DNA from: Streptomyces sp. CB01249
GTDB taxonomy: Bacteria; Actinomycetota; Actinomycetes; Streptomycetales; Streptomycetaceae
Direction: 5' to 3'
DNA length: 64,000 nucleotides
Assembly: GCF_001905735.1 (NCBI RefSeq)
Contig: NZ_LISW01000001.1
Location: 740,603 to 804,602 of the forward strand
This document shows, one piece after another, positions 40,904 to 50,326 of this stretch. The notes below the pieces were generated by a model, which had not been told where the DNA came from, did not search any database, and worked only from the letters and a program-made list of their open reading frames with translations. How positions within the stretch are numbered: the first letter of the stretch is position 1; every line of letters begins with the position of its first letter. The position numbers and the translations under genes were made by a program.

Positions 40904-42721
40904 ATGCGACGTTCCATCAGGCGAAATGTGTCGTTGGCGGCGATCCTGGCCGCCGTCGTGTCGGTCGGGGCCGCCGCCCCCTCCTCGTCCGCCCACCCCG
41001 GACACGACCCCGCGCCACCGCCCAAGTCACCCGTCGCGGTGGGATACGGGGGAGCGGTGTCCAGCGTCGACGCGGACGCTTCGGCCGCCGGTATCGAGGT
41101 GCTGCGCAACGGCGGCAACGCGGTCGACGCCGCCGTGGCCACGGCCGCCGCGCTCGGCGTCACCGAGCCGTACTCCGCGGGGCTCGGCGGCGGTGGCTAC
41201 TTCGTCTACTACGACGCCCGCAGCCACACCGTCCGCACCATCGACGGGCGCGAGACCGCCCCGCGCAGCGCCGACTCCTCCCTCTTCCTGGAGAACGGCA
41301 AGCCGCTCGACTTCGCGGACGCCGTGACCAGCGGGCTGAGCATCGGCACCCCCGGCACGCCCGCCACCTGGGACACCGCCCTGAACACCTGGGGCAGCAA
41401 GTCGCTCCGGCAGGTCCTGAAGCCCGCCGAACGGATCGCCCGGGACGGCTTCGTCGTGGACGAGACGTTCCGCTCGCAGACGGCCGACAACGAGGAGCGG
41501 TTCCGGGACTTCCCGGCTACCCGCAAGCTGTTCCTGCCCGGCGGAAAGCTCCCCGAAATCGGCTCGGTCCTCAGGAACCCGGACCTGGCGCGCACCTACG
41601 AGGAGGTCGGCCGCAAGGGCATGGACGAGCTCTACCGGGGCGAACTCGCCGAGGACGTCGTACGGACCGTACGCAACCCGCCCGTCGACCCGGCGTCCGA
41701 CCGGGTGGTGCGCCCCGGCGACCTGACCGCCAAGGACCTGCGCTCCTACCGCGCGCTGCGCCGGGAGCCGACGAAGGTGAACTACCGGGGGCTCGACGTG
41801 TACGGCATGGCGCCGTCCTCGTCCGGCGGCACGACGGTGGGCGAGGCCCTCAACATCCTGGAGTCCACGGACCTCTCGCGGGCAAGCGAGGCCCAGTATC
41901 TGCACCGCTTCATCGAGGCGAGCCGCATCGCCTTCGCCGACCGGGGGCGCTGGGTCGGCGACCCCGCCTTCGAGGACGTGCCGACGAAGCAGCTGCTCGG
42001 TCAGCGGTTCGCGGACGCGCGGGAATGCCTGATCAAGGACGACGCGGTGCTCACCAGCCCGCTCGCCCCGGGCGACCCGCGCCACCCCGGGGCCTGCCGG
42101 TCAACGGGGAAGGCCGCGCCGACCACGTACGAGGGTGAGAACACCACGCACCTGACGACCGCCGACAAGTGGGGCAACGTCGTCGCGTACACGCTGACCA
42201 TCGAGCAGACCGGCGGCAGCGGGATCACCGTGCCGGGGCGCGGCTTCCTGCTCAACAACGAGCTGACCGACTTCTCCTTCGCACCGGCCGACCCCGCCGT
42301 CCACGACCCCAACCTGCCCGGCCCCGGCAAGCGCCCGCGCTCCTCGATCTCGCCGACCATCGTGCTCCGACACGGCGAGCCGGTCCTCGCCCTCGGCTCG
42401 CCCGGAGGCGCGACCATCATCACCACCGTGCTCCAGACGCTGACCGGCAAGCTGGACCGGGGGCTCCCGCTGGTCGACGCCATTGCCGCGCCCCGGGCCA
42501 GCCAGCGCAACGCACCGGCCACCGAGCTGGAACCGGCCCTCTGGAACAGCCCGTTGCGGGCGAAGCTGGAATCCCTCGGCCACGTCTTCAAGCTCAACCC
42601 GGAGATCGGCGCGGCGACCGGCGTACAGCGGCTGCCCGACGGGCGGTGGCTCGCCGCGGCCGAGAAGGAGCGGCGCGGCGGCGGCTCGGCGATGGTGGTG
42701 AGGCCCAGCGGGCGGCCCTGA
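40904..42721 (+). CDS. ggt: Secreted gamma-glutamyltransferase
   Basis: 605-residue gamma-glutamyl hydrolase/transpeptidase acting on glutathione and other gamma-glutamyl compounds. A signal peptide ends near SSSA-HPG. The large subunit begins AVSSVDADASAAGIEVLRNGGNAVDAAVA; the autocleavage nucleophile is Thr414 in ENTTHLTTAD; the late motif GSPGGATIIT is present. The ATG is preferred over an adjacent TTG because GGAGG is 7 bp upstream. Confidence 0.93.
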   Translation: MRRSIRRNVSLAAILAAVVSVGAAAPSSSAHPGHDPAPPPKSPVAVGYGGAVSSVDADASAAGIEVLRNGGNAVDAAVATAAALGVTEPYSAGLGGGGYFVYYDARSHTVRTIDGRETAPRSADSSLFLENGKPLDFADAVTSGLSIGTPGTPATWDTALNTWGSKSLRQVLKPAERIARDGFVVDETFRSQTADNEERFRDFPATRKLFLPGGKLPEIGSVLRNPDLARTYEEVGRKGMDELYRGELAEDVVRTVRNPPVDPASDRVVRPGDLTAKDLRSYRALRREPTKVNYRGLDVYGMAPSSSGGTTVGEALNILESTDLSRASEAQYLHRFIEASRIAFADRGRWVGDPAFEDVPTKQLLGQRFADARECLIKDDAVLTSPLAPGDPRHPGACRSTGKAAPTTYEGENTTHLTTADKWGNVVAYTLTIEQTGGSGITVPGRGFLLNNELTDFSFAPADPAVHDPNLPGPGKRPRSSISPTIVLRHGEPVLALGSPGGATIITTVLQTLTGKLDRGLPLVDAIAAPRASQRNAPATELEPALWNSPLRAKLESLGHVFKLNPEIGAATGVQRLPDGRWLAAAEKERRGGGSAMVVRPSGRP

Positions 42722-42784
42722 CCCGCACACCGGACAGGGGGGGGCACGGCACGACCAACTCCTCGCCAGAAGGGCGCCCCCCCC

Positions 42785-43600
42785 GTGCGCATGCGAACGC
42801 TTGCCCTCGTCACGGCCTCCGGTGCCGCACTGCTCACCGCGGGCACCCCGGCCCCCGTCACCCTCGCGGTGGCGGGGGACCCGGTCCTCGCCGCGCCCGC
42901 TCCGGCACCCCGGCCCGTGCTGCCGGCCATGTCGCTCGCCCTGGTGGCGCCGGTCCACCGGGCGCCCGCCCGGGCGCACCGCTCCCGACCCGAGCCCGCC
43001 CCGGCCCGCGACCGGGCAGGGGTCGGGGCGGCCGATCTGCTGGCCAAGGCGTCCGCCTGCGAGCAGGTCTCGAACGGCAAGTACCGGACGGACGAGGCGA
43101 CTTCGCCGACCGTTCCGGTGTGCGGTGCGGACAACGCGGTCTTCTGGAAGGCCGACCTGGACATCGACTGCGACGGACAGGTCACCGCCGCCTGCAACCC
43201 GTCCACCGACCCCGCCTTCCACGGCGACACCGCCTTCCACGCCTCGGACGGCCGCCCGCTGAACGCGGCGAAGCTGCCGTACGTGGTCGTGCCCGCGCCC
43301 TCCGGCGTCTGGGACTACACCGGGTCCGGCATCCAGGGCGGCGGGGTCGTCGCCGTCGTGCACGGCGAGAAGGTGGAGTACGCGGTCGTCGGCGACGTCG
43401 GCCCGGAGCGCATCATCGGCGAAGCCTCGTACGCCACGGCGAAGTCGCTCGGCATCGACCCGGACCCGGGCAGCGGCGGCGCGCCCTCCGGGGTCACGTA
43501 CATCCTGTTCAAGGACTCCCGGGTGTCACCGATCGAGGACCACGAGGCCGCCGTGCGCACGGGGCGGGCCCTGGCCGAGGCGTTCGTACGGGGGGACTAG
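42785..43600 (+). CDS. Secreted GH75-type chitosanase
   Basis: 271-residue exported protein. A signal peptide and an Ala/Pro/Arg-rich linker (to about residue 80) precede a domain with FWKADLDIDCDGQVTAACN, the GH75 chitosanase signature holding the catalytic acid, and VYVVGDVGPERIIGEAS-like strands. It would hydrolyse chitosan outside the cell. The start is uncertain between GTG 42785 and ATG 42791; GAAGG lies upstream. It overlaps the map gene tail to tail by 4 bp. Confidence 0.85.
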   Translation: MRMRTLALVTASGAALLTAGTPAPVTLAVAGDPVLAAPAPAPRPVLPAMSLALVAPVHRAPARAHRSRPEPAPARDRAGVGAADLLAKASACEQVSNGKYRTDEATSPTVPVCGADNAVFWKADLDIDCDGQVTAACNPSTDPAFHGDTAFHASDGRPLNAAKLPYVVVPAPSGVWDYTGSGIQGGGVVAVVHGEKVEYAVVGDVGPERIIGEASYATAKSLGIDPDPGSGGAPSGVTYILFKDSRVSPIEDHEAAVRTGRALAEAFVRGD

Positions 43601-44364
43601 AGCGCGGTCAGGATGCGCGGGCCGTCGTCCGTGATCGCCACCGTGTGCTCGGCGTGCGCGGCCCGGCTGCCGTCGGTCGTGCGCAGGGTCCAGCCGTCGC
43701 GGTCCGCGCGGTACGTGTCCACGCCGCCCCCGATGAGCATCGGCTCGATGGCCAGCACCATGCCGTGGCGCAGCGGCATCCCGCGCCCCGGACGGCCCTC
43801 GTTGGGCACCCCCGGGTCCTCGTGCATCTCGCGGCCCACGCCGTGGCCGCCGAACCCCTCGGGGATGCCGTAGCCCGCGCCGCGGCAGACGGTGCCGATG
43901 GCGTGCGCGATGTCACCGATCCGGTTGCCCACGGTGGCCGCCGCGATGCCCGCTTCCAGGGCCTTGTACGCGGTGTCGATGAGCCGGGTGTCGGCGGGGC
44001 GGGCGCGGCCCACGGTGAAGCTGATCGCGGAGTCGCCGGCCCAGCCGTCCAGCGTGGCACCCGCGTCGATGCTGACCAGGTCGCCGTCGCGCAGCCGGTA
44101 GTCCGTGGGGATGCCGTGCACGATCGCGTCGTTGACCGACGCGCAGATGACCGCGGGGAAGGGGACCGGGGCGAAGTGCGGCCGGTAGCCCAGGAACGGC
44201 GAGCCCGCGCCCGCCTCGCGCAGCACCCCGCGCGCCACCTCGTCCAGTTCGCGCAGCGAGACGCCGGTCTCGGCGGCCTCCCGGGCGGCGGTGAGCATGC
44301 GGGCGACGACGCGGCCGGTCGCGCGCATGGCTTCGATGGATGTGTCCGTCTTGAGTTGCACCAT
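43597..44364 (-). CDS. map: Methionine aminopeptidase, type I
   Basis: 255-residue M24 metallopeptidase. Metal ligands lie in SIDAGATLDGWAGDSAISF, GGHGVGREMHEDPGVPN, VLAIEPML and the terminal AHAEHTVAI. There is no N-terminal zinc finger or extension. It is divergent from a small XRE regulator with a repeat-bearing promoter region, which is unusual for a housekeeping gene; it may be a second, regulated copy. Confidence 0.92.
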   Translation of the reverse strand: MVQLKTDTSIEAMRATGRVVARMLTAAREAAETGVSLRELDEVARGVLREAGAGSPFLGYRPHFAPVPFPAVICASVNDAIVHGIPTDYRLRDGDLVSIDAGATLDGWAGDSAISFTVGRARPADTRLIDTAYKALEAGIAAATVGNRIGDIAHAIGTVCRGAGYGIPEGFGGHGVGREMHEDPGVPNEGRPGRGMPLRHGMVLAIEPMLIGGGVDTYRADRDGWTLRTTDGSRAAHAEHTVAITDDGPRILTAL

Positions 44365-44366
44365 GC

Positions 44367-44394
44367 CAATTACAATACCGCAATTACTATACCG
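44367..44394. promoter_or_regulatory. Tandem 14-bp operator repeat between map and XRE gene
   Basis: CAATTACAATACCG is followed directly by CAATTACTATACCG, one mismatch in 14 bp. A related word in the opposite orientation (CGGTATTAGAAT) covers the -10 of the divergent XRE gene. The AT-rich block stands out and probably binds the XRE protein. Confidence 0.6.
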
Positions 44395-44424
44395 GTCCGA
44401 GCGGGGCCGGGGTCCGGGCGGTAT

Positions 44425-44430
44425 TAGAAT
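44425..44430 (+). promoter_or_regulatory. -10 element of a leaderless XRE gene
   Basis: TAGAAT ends 6 bp before the ATG of the XRE gene, and no ribosome site is present. Transcription would start at or next to the A of the ATG, giving a leaderless mRNA. Confidence 0.5.
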
Positions 44431-44436
44431 GACGGC

Positions 44437-44706
44437 ATGGTCCGTACCCCCCTGACCCCCGAAGAGCGCCTGCGCGGCGAACGGCTCGGTCTGCTGCTGC
44501 GCGAGGCGCGCGGCCCCCGCTCCATGACCGAGATCGCCGCCCACGCCGGAATCTCCGCCGAGACCCTGCGGAAGATCGAGACCGGCCGCGCCCCCACCCC
44601 CGCGTTCTTCACCGTCGCCGCCCTCGCGAGCGCGCTCGGCCTCTCCATGGACGAACTCCTGCTGCGCTGCGCCCCGGAACCGGCTGCGGTGCCGCTCGCC
44701 GGATAG
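44437..44706 (+). CDS. Small XRE-family transcriptional regulator
   Basis: 89-residue single-domain regulator. The helix-turn-helix spans residues about 18-75 (RLGLLLREARGPRSMTEIAAHAGISAETLRKIETGRAPTPAFFTVAALASALGLSMDELL). It is divergent from map across a tandem repeat that overlaps both promoter areas. Likely an autorepressor that also controls map. Confidence 0.85.
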   Translation: MVRTPLTPEERLRGERLGLLLREARGPRSMTEIAAHAGISAETLRKIETGRAPTPAFFTVAALASALGLSMDELLLRCAPEPAAVPLAG

Positions 44707-44753
44707 CGCCCTGCTCGCGCCCCGCTTGCGCCCGCGCGCATAGTCTGGGGGCC

Positions 44754-45134
44754 ATGAGCCTCCAGGACTTCGCGCGCAGCGAGTACGTCAGCCTGACCAC
44801 GTACCGCAAGGACGGCACCCCCGTCGCCACCCCCGTCTGGGCGGCGGTCGACGGCGGGAAGCTGCTCGTCTGGACCAAGACCGACTCCTGGAAGGTCAAG
44901 CGCCTGCGCAACGACACCCGGGTCCGGGTCACCGTCTGCGATGTGCGCGGGCGGACCGAGGAGGGCGCCCCGAGCGCCGAGGGCACCGCCCGGCTGCTCG
45001 ACGAGCGCGAGACGGCCGCCGTGCGCCGGGCCATCGGCCGCAAGTACACCTGGAAGTACTGGCTGCTCGACTACCCGGCGATGATCGTCCGCCTCGGCAA
45101 GCGCCCGCACACCGGGATCTCCATCACACTCTGA
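44754..45134 (+). CDS. PPOX-class F420-dependent protein
   Basis: 126-residue split-barrel flavin/F420-binding protein: FARSEYVSLTTYRKDGTPVATPVWAAVDGGKLLVWT, RNDTRVRVTVCDVRGR and YWLLDYPAMIVRLGKRPHTGISI. Small proteins of this type in actinobacteria bind F420 and reduce biliverdin or unknown acceptors. It follows the XRE gene by 47 bp. Confidence 0.82.
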   Translation: MSLQDFARSEYVSLTTYRKDGTPVATPVWAAVDGGKLLVWTKTDSWKVKRLRNDTRVRVTVCDVRGRTEEGAPSAEGTARLLDERETAAVRRAIGRKYTWKYWLLDYPAMIVRLGKRPHTGISITL

Positions 45135-45276
45135 GCCCCGCGCCGGTCCGGGCCGGGCGTCGAAGGCTCGCCCCGCCCGCCTCGCACCCGCAAAGCGCGC
45201 GTAGCCGTCCCGTAACACGCCTGCGGTCGAATGCCCCGCACCGGAGGGTTCCGGGCGACGGCGGCCGAAGGCGACG

Positions 45277-46545
45277 GTGACGGTGCATCAAGAGGTGGTA
45301 TCGGTACGGGACTTCGCGGGTCATCTGCGCGAGCTGGTGGCGCTGCTCGATCCCGGGCGGGGGTGGTACGGAGTTTTCCGCCGCCGTGACCCCGTGGGAA
45401 TGGACGCCTGCCTGGACGGGGCGGAGCTGCCGCCCTGGGACGTGATGGAGGCGCTGTTCGCGGACCTTGCGGAGGCGCGGGGGAGCGCGTACGCGGAACA
45501 GGCGTCGGCGCGTGCCGCCCGGCTCCACGCGGACTGCGCCCTCAGCCTGGACCGCCGCCCAGGCGGCCGCGCCCGCCTCGTGGAACGGCTCGGCCTCATG
45601 CTGCGCGAGCAGGAGTACGCCGCCGAGCGGCTGCGGGCGGCCCGGGGGAGCGGCGACGGCGACGGGGCGGCACTCGCCTGGGCCCGCGACGACCACGCCC
45701 GCGCCTCGGCCCGCTGCGCCGAACTCCGCAGCCGCCTGGCGGCCGTCTCCCGCACCCCGGACCGGTTCGGAACGGCGACGGCGGCCCCCGCGAGGCCCGC
45801 TGACCCGGAACCGGAACCGCAGCCCGCGCCCACCGCAACCCCGCCCGCCCGGAAGCGGAAGGCGACCGGGGCCCGGTTCGCGGGTCTGGAGGCCGAGGAC
45901 GGCGGCGCGGACAGGGCGCCCGTGCTGCCCGCCGCACCGGCCGCCTCACCGCGCGGCGCCCGCTTCGGCGGAGCGCCCGCCGCACCCGGCACCGAGCAGC
46001 CCGCGGCCTCACCCGACCCGGCCGCGCTCCGCACCGCGCAGGCGGTCGTGGGCGCGCTGCTCCGGTTGCGCGCCGAGGGCCGCAGCGGCGAGGCGCACGC
46101 CGTGCTCTGCGAGGCGGCGGCCCTCCCCGGACACCGGCTGCCGCTCCTCGCCGTCGAGCTGCACCGGGCCGGGCTCGGCGCCGACTGGGCCACCCTGCTG
46201 TGGGAGGTCGCCTCGCTGCCCCCGGACGGGCTCGCGGCCGCCGTGGACGCGCTGGCGGCGGCGGGCCGGACCGAGGACTGCGGGCAGTTGCTGCGGCAGG
46301 GCGTCGCCCGTCCGGCCGCCGAGATCGCCGAGGCCGCGACCGCCCTCGACCGGGCCGGCCGGGGTTCGCTGGCCCAGACGCTGCTCGGCGCCTTCGTCCG
46401 GGTCCGGTCGCCGCAGGAGGCGGCCAGGGTCGCTTCGATCGACCCGCCCCGGCTCGTACCGCAACTGCTCGCCGCCGCCCGGACGGTGTCCGAGGCGCGC
46501 GAACGCGGCGTCGAGCATGCCCTGCGCGTGGCGGGACTCGGCTGA
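45277..46545 (+). CDS. Hypothetical protein with HTH-like N-terminus, disordered linker and helical repeats
   Basis: 422-residue protein of a type seen across Streptomyces but without assigned function. Residues about 8-65 (VRDFAGHLRELVALLDPGRGWYGVFRRRDPVGMDACLDGAELPPWDVMEALFADLA) look like a degenerate HTH-type domain. A coiled-coil-like stretch and a long Ala/Pro-rich linker (about 160-250) lead to a helical-repeat C-terminus. GTG start by position; a second GTG lies eight codons later. A regulatory or scaffold role is possible. Confidence 0.75.
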   Translation: MTVHQEVVSVRDFAGHLRELVALLDPGRGWYGVFRRRDPVGMDACLDGAELPPWDVMEALFADLAEARGSAYAEQASARAARLHADCALSLDRRPGGRARLVERLGLMLREQEYAAERLRAARGSGDGDGAALAWARDDHARASARCAELRSRLAAVSRTPDRFGTATAAPARPADPEPEPQPAPTATPPARKRKATGARFAGLEAEDGGADRAPVLPAAPAASPRGARFGGAPAAPGTEQPAASPDPAALRTAQAVVGALLRLRAEGRSGEAHAVLCEAAALPGHRLPLLAVELHRAGLGADWATLLWEVASLPPDGLAAAVDALAAAGRTEDCGQLLRQGVARPAAEIAEAATALDRAGRGSLAQTLLGAFVRVRSPQEAARVASIDPPRLVPQLLAAARTVSEARERGVEHALRVAGLG

Positions 46546-46646
46546 GGCGCGCGGGGTACTGGCCCGCACGGGTGTGAAACATGATCGACTCAGCCGGTTC
46601 ACGGCGATGGTCTTGCCCCGCCGTGTGACGGGGCTTACGTTCTCCC

Positions 46647-46670
46647 CTACGCACGTGTCTACGGGCGTAG
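46647..46670. promoter_or_regulatory. Inverted repeat CTACGC-N12-GCGTAG upstream of the pyrimidine operon
   Basis: CTACGC (46647-46652) and GCGTAG (46665-46670) form a 6-bp dyad, with another CTACG between the arms. It lies about 50 bp before the ureidopropionase ATG and is the best operator candidate in this gap. Confidence 0.45.
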
Positions 46671-46716
46671 AAGAAGCACGAAGAGGCTCTCTGACGCCGC
46701 GTCGAAGGAGCAGCTC

Positions 46717-47559
46717 ATGTCCCACGTCGTACGCGCCGCACTCGTCCAGGCGACCTGGACCGGCGACACCGAATCCATGATCGCCAAGCACGAGGAGCAC
46801 GCCCGCGAGGCCGCCCGGCAGGGGGCGAAGATCATCGGCTTCCAGGAGGTGTTCAACGCCCCCTACTTCTGCCAGGTGCAGGAGCCCGAGCACTACCGCT
46901 GGGCCGAGGCGGTGCCGGACGGCCCGACCGTACGGCGCATGCAGGACCTGGCCCGCGAGACCGGCATGGTGATCGTCGTCCCGGTCTTCGAGCTGGAGCA
47001 GTCCGGCTTCTACTACAACACCGCCGCCGTGATCGACGCCGACGGCTCCTACCTCGGCAAGTACCGCAAGCACCACATCCCGCAGGTCAAGGGCTTCTGG
47101 GAGAAGTACTACTTCAAACCCGGCAACGTGGGCTGGCCGGTCTTCGACACCGCGGTCGGCAAGGTCGGCGTCTACATCTGCTACGACCGGCACTTCCCCG
47201 AGGGCTGGCGGCAACTGGGACTCAACGGCGCCCAGTTGGTCTACAACCCGTCCGCCACCTCGCGCGGCCTCTCCGCCTACCTCTGGCAGCTGGAACAGCC
47301 CGCGTCCGCCGTCGCCAACGAGTACTTCATCGCCGCGATCAACCGCGTCGGCCAGGAGGAGTACGGCGACAACGACTTCTACGGCACCAGCTACTTCGTG
47401 GACCCGCGCGGCCAGTTCGTCGGCGACGTCGCCAGCGACAAGGAGGAGGAACTCCTCATCCGCGACCTGGACTTCGGGCTCATCGAAGAGGTCCGGCAGC
47501 AGTGGGCGTTCTACCGGGACCGACGGCCCGACGCGTACGAGGGGCTGGTCGAGCCGTGA
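46717..47559 (+). CDS. Beta-ureidopropionase-like carbon-nitrogen hydrolase
   Basis: 280-residue nitrilase-superfamily enzyme. The catalytic triad is visible as E44 (GFQEVF), K118 (YRKHHIP) and C155 (YICYDRHFPE). With hydA next door, it should hydrolyse N-carbamoyl-beta-alanine to beta-alanine, CO2 and ammonia. N-carbamoylputrescine is an alternative substrate. GAAGGAG precedes the ATG. Its stop overlaps the aminotransferase GTG. Confidence 0.88.
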   Translation: MSHVVRAALVQATWTGDTESMIAKHEEHAREAARQGAKIIGFQEVFNAPYFCQVQEPEHYRWAEAVPDGPTVRRMQDLARETGMVIVVPVFELEQSGFYYNTAAVIDADGSYLGKYRKHHIPQVKGFWEKYYFKPGNVGWPVFDTAVGKVGVYICYDRHFPEGWRQLGLNGAQLVYNPSATSRGLSAYLWQLEQPASAVANEYFIAAINRVGQEEYGDNDFYGTSYFVDPRGQFVGDVASDKEEELLIRDLDFGLIEEVRQQWAFYRDRRPDAYEGLVEP

Positions 47560-48839
47560 GCAGCCTCCACCACCGCCACCTCGCCGTCAGCCCCGACTGG
47601 CTGGCCCTCTACTACCGCCACCCGCTGGAGATCACGCACGGCGAGGGCCGCCACGTCTGGGACGCCGACGGCAACCGCTACCTCGACTTCTTCGGCGGCA
47701 TCCTCACCACCATGACCGCCCACGCCCTGCCCGAGGTCACCAAGGCCGTCAGCGAGCAGGCCGGCCGGATCATCCACTCCTCGACGCTCTACCTGAACCG
47801 CCCGATGATCGAGCTGGCCGAGCGCGTCGCCTCGCTCTCCGGCATTCCGGACGCCCGGGTCTTCTTCACCACGTCCGGCACCGAGGCCAACGACACCGCG
47901 CTGCTCCTGGCCACCACGTACCGCAGGTCGAACCAGATCCTGGCGATGCGCAACAGCTACCACGGCCGGTCCTTCTCCGCGGTCTCCATCACCGGCAACA
48001 ACGCCTGGTCGCCCACCAGCCTCTCGCCGCTCCAGACCCTGTACGTGCACGGCGGCGTCCGCACCCGGGGCCCCTACGCGCACCTGAGCGACGAGGAGTT
48101 CACCGCCGCCTGCGTCGCGGACCTGGAGGACCTGCTCGGCCACACCCGCACCCCGGCCGCCCTGATCGCCGAACCCATCCAGGGCGTCGGCGGCTTCACC
48201 TCACCGCCGGACGGGCTGTACGGCGCGTTCCGCGAGGTGCTGAACCGGCACGGCGTGCTGTGGATCTCCGACGAGGTGCAGACGGGATGGGGGCGCTCCG
48301 GCGAACACTTCTGGGGCTGGCAGGCCCACGCCCAGAACGGGCCGCCGGACATCCTCACCTTCGCCAAGGGCATCGGCAACGGAATGTCCATCGGCGGGGT
48401 GGTCGCCCGCGCCGAGGTCATGAACTGCCTGGACGCCAACTCCATCTCGACGTTCGGCGGTTCCCCGGTCACCATGGCGGCCGGCCTCGCCAACCTCGCG
48501 TACCTCCTGGAACACGACCTCCAGGGCAACGCCCGCCGCGTCGGCGGCCTGCTCATCGAGCGGCTGCGCGCGATCGGCGCCACCTCGGAGCGGGTCCGCG
48601 AGGTGCGCGGCCGGGGCCTGATGATCGGGATCGAGCTCGTGAAACCCGGCACCGACGAGGCCGACCCGGAAGCGGCCGCGGCCGTCCTGGAGGCGGCGCG
48701 CGAGGGCGGCCTGCTCATCGGCAAGGGCGGTGGCCACAACACCAGCGTCCTGCGGATCGCCCCGCCGCTCTCGCTCGCCATCCCCGAGGCGGAAGAGGGC
48801 GCGGACATCCTCGCCGACGCGCTGCGCACCGTGGGCTGA
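47556..48839 (+). CDS. Class III PLP aminotransferase (beta-alanine or AGXT2-like)
   Basis: 427-residue aminotransferase. Landmarks are FFTTSGTEANDTALLLA (cofactor phosphate), YHGRSFSAVSITG, LWISDEVQTGWGRSGEHFWG and the Schiff-base lysine in TFAKGIGNGMSIGG. GTGA overlap with the hydrolase shows coupling. In the pyrimidine degradation context it would convert beta-alanine to malonate semialdehyde. Confidence 0.9.
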   Translation: MSSLHHRHLAVSPDWLALYYRHPLEITHGEGRHVWDADGNRYLDFFGGILTTMTAHALPEVTKAVSEQAGRIIHSSTLYLNRPMIELAERVASLSGIPDARVFFTTSGTEANDTALLLATTYRRSNQILAMRNSYHGRSFSAVSITGNNAWSPTSLSPLQTLYVHGGVRTRGPYAHLSDEEFTAACVADLEDLLGHTRTPAALIAEPIQGVGGFTSPPDGLYGAFREVLNRHGVLWISDEVQTGWGRSGEHFWGWQAHAQNGPPDILTFAKGIGNGMSIGGVVARAEVMNCLDANSISTFGGSPVTMAAGLANLAYLLEHDLQGNARRVGGLLIERLRAIGATSERVREVRGRGLMIGIELVKPGTDEADPEAAAAVLEAAREGGLLIGKGGGHNTSVLRIAPPLSLAIPEAEEGADILADALRTVG

Positions 48840-48914
48840 GCGCCGGCAACCGCGCGGGTGCGGGGGCCGGACCCTCGCACCCGCGTTCCACCCGTACAAC
48901 GAGGAGGGGTACCC

Positions 48915-50315
48915 ATGAGCCGTACCGTCATCCGCGGCGGCCTGGTCGTCACCGCGTCGGACGAGATGCACGCGGACGTCCTCGTCGACGGCGGCCGGAT
49001 CGCCGCGCTCGCCGCCCACGACAGCGACGAGGCGGCCGGCTGGACCGCGGCCCGGACCATCGACGCGACCGGCAAGTACGTCATCCCGGGCGGCGTCGAC
49101 GCGCACACCCACATGGAGATGCCGTTCGGCGGCACCTACGCCGCCGACACCTTCGAGACCGGCACCCGCGCCGCGGCCTGGGGCGGCACCACCACCATCG
49201 TGGACTTCGCCATCCAGTCCGTCGGCCGCTCCCTGCGCGAGGGCCTGGACGCCTGGTACGCCAAGGCGGACGGCAACTGCGCCATCGACTACGCCTTCCA
49301 CATGATCCTCGCGGACGTGAACGAGTCCTCGCTCAAGGAGATGGACCTCCTGGTCGGCGAGGGCATCACGTCCTTCAAGCTGTTCATGGCCTACCCCGGT
49401 GTCTTCTACAGCGACGACGGGCAGATCCTGCGCGCCATGCAGCGGGCCGAGTCCAACGGCGGCCTGATCATGATGCACGCGGAGAACGGCATCGCCATCG
49501 ACGTCCTGGTGGAGCAGGCCCTCGCCTCCGGCCGCACGGACCCCCGCTACCACGGCGACGTACGCAAGGTGGCGCTGGAGGCGGAGGCCACGCACCGCGC
49601 GATCCAGCTCGCCCGGGTCGCCGGATCGCCGCTGTACGTGGTGCACGTCTCCGCCGACGAGGCCGTCGCCGAGATCGCCGCCGCCCGCCACAAGGGGCAG
49701 CCCGTCTTCGGCGAGACCTGCCCGCAGTACCTCTTCCTGTCCACCGACAATCTCGCCGAACCGGACTTCGAGGGCGCCAAGTACGTCTGCTCCACCCCGC
49801 TGCGGCCCCGGGAGCACCAGGAGGTCCTGTGGCGCGGGCTGCGCAACAACGAGCTCCAGGTCGTCTCCACCGACCACTGCCCCTTCTGCTTCTCCGGGCA
49901 GAAGGAGAGGGGGCGGGGCGACTTCTCGAAGATCCCCAACGGCATGCCGGGCGTCGAGAACCGCATGGACCTGCTGCACCAGGCGGTGGTGGACGGGCAC
50001 ATCTCGCGCCGCCGCTGGATCGAGATCGCCTGCGCCTCCCCGGCCCGGATGTTCGGCCTCTACCCGAAGAAGGGCACGATCGCGCCCGGCGCGGACGCGG
50101 ACATCGTCGTCTACGACCCGGCTGCCCGGCAGACCGTGTCCGCCGAGACCCACCACATGAACGTCGACTACTCGGCGTACGAGGGGAAGCAGCTCACCGG
50201 CCAGGTCGAGACGGTGCTCTCGCGCGGCGAGGTCGTCATCGACCACCGCACGTACACCGGCCGCGCCGGACACGGCAGCTACACCCCGCGCGCCACCTGT
50301 CAGTACCTGAACTAG
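48915..50315 (+). CDS. hydA: Dihydropyrimidinase / D-hydantoinase
   Basis: 466-residue amidohydrolase opening dihydrouracil, dihydrothymine or hydantoins. Zinc ligands lie in DAHTHMEMPFGG; the carboxylated lysine is in SFKLFMAYPG; further ligands in HAENG, YVVHVSADEA and VSTDHCPFCF. Length is typical. GAGGAGG precedes the ATG. Confidence 0.95.
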   Translation: MSRTVIRGGLVVTASDEMHADVLVDGGRIAALAAHDSDEAAGWTAARTIDATGKYVIPGGVDAHTHMEMPFGGTYAADTFETGTRAAAWGGTTTIVDFAIQSVGRSLREGLDAWYAKADGNCAIDYAFHMILADVNESSLKEMDLLVGEGITSFKLFMAYPGVFYSDDGQILRAMQRAESNGGLIMMHAENGIAIDVLVEQALASGRTDPRYHGDVRKVALEAEATHRAIQLARVAGSPLYVVHVSADEAVAEIAAARHKGQPVFGETCPQYLFLSTDNLAEPDFEGAKYVCSTPLRPREHQEVLWRGLRNNELQVVSTDHCPFCFSGQKERGRGDFSKIPNGMPGVENRMDLLHQAVVDGHISRRRWIEIACASPARMFGLYPKKGTIAPGADADIVVYDPAARQTVSAETHHMNVDYSAYEGKQLTGQVETVLSRGEVVIDHRTYTGRAGHGSYTPRATCQYLN

Positions 50316-50326
50316 GAGCAACGGGC

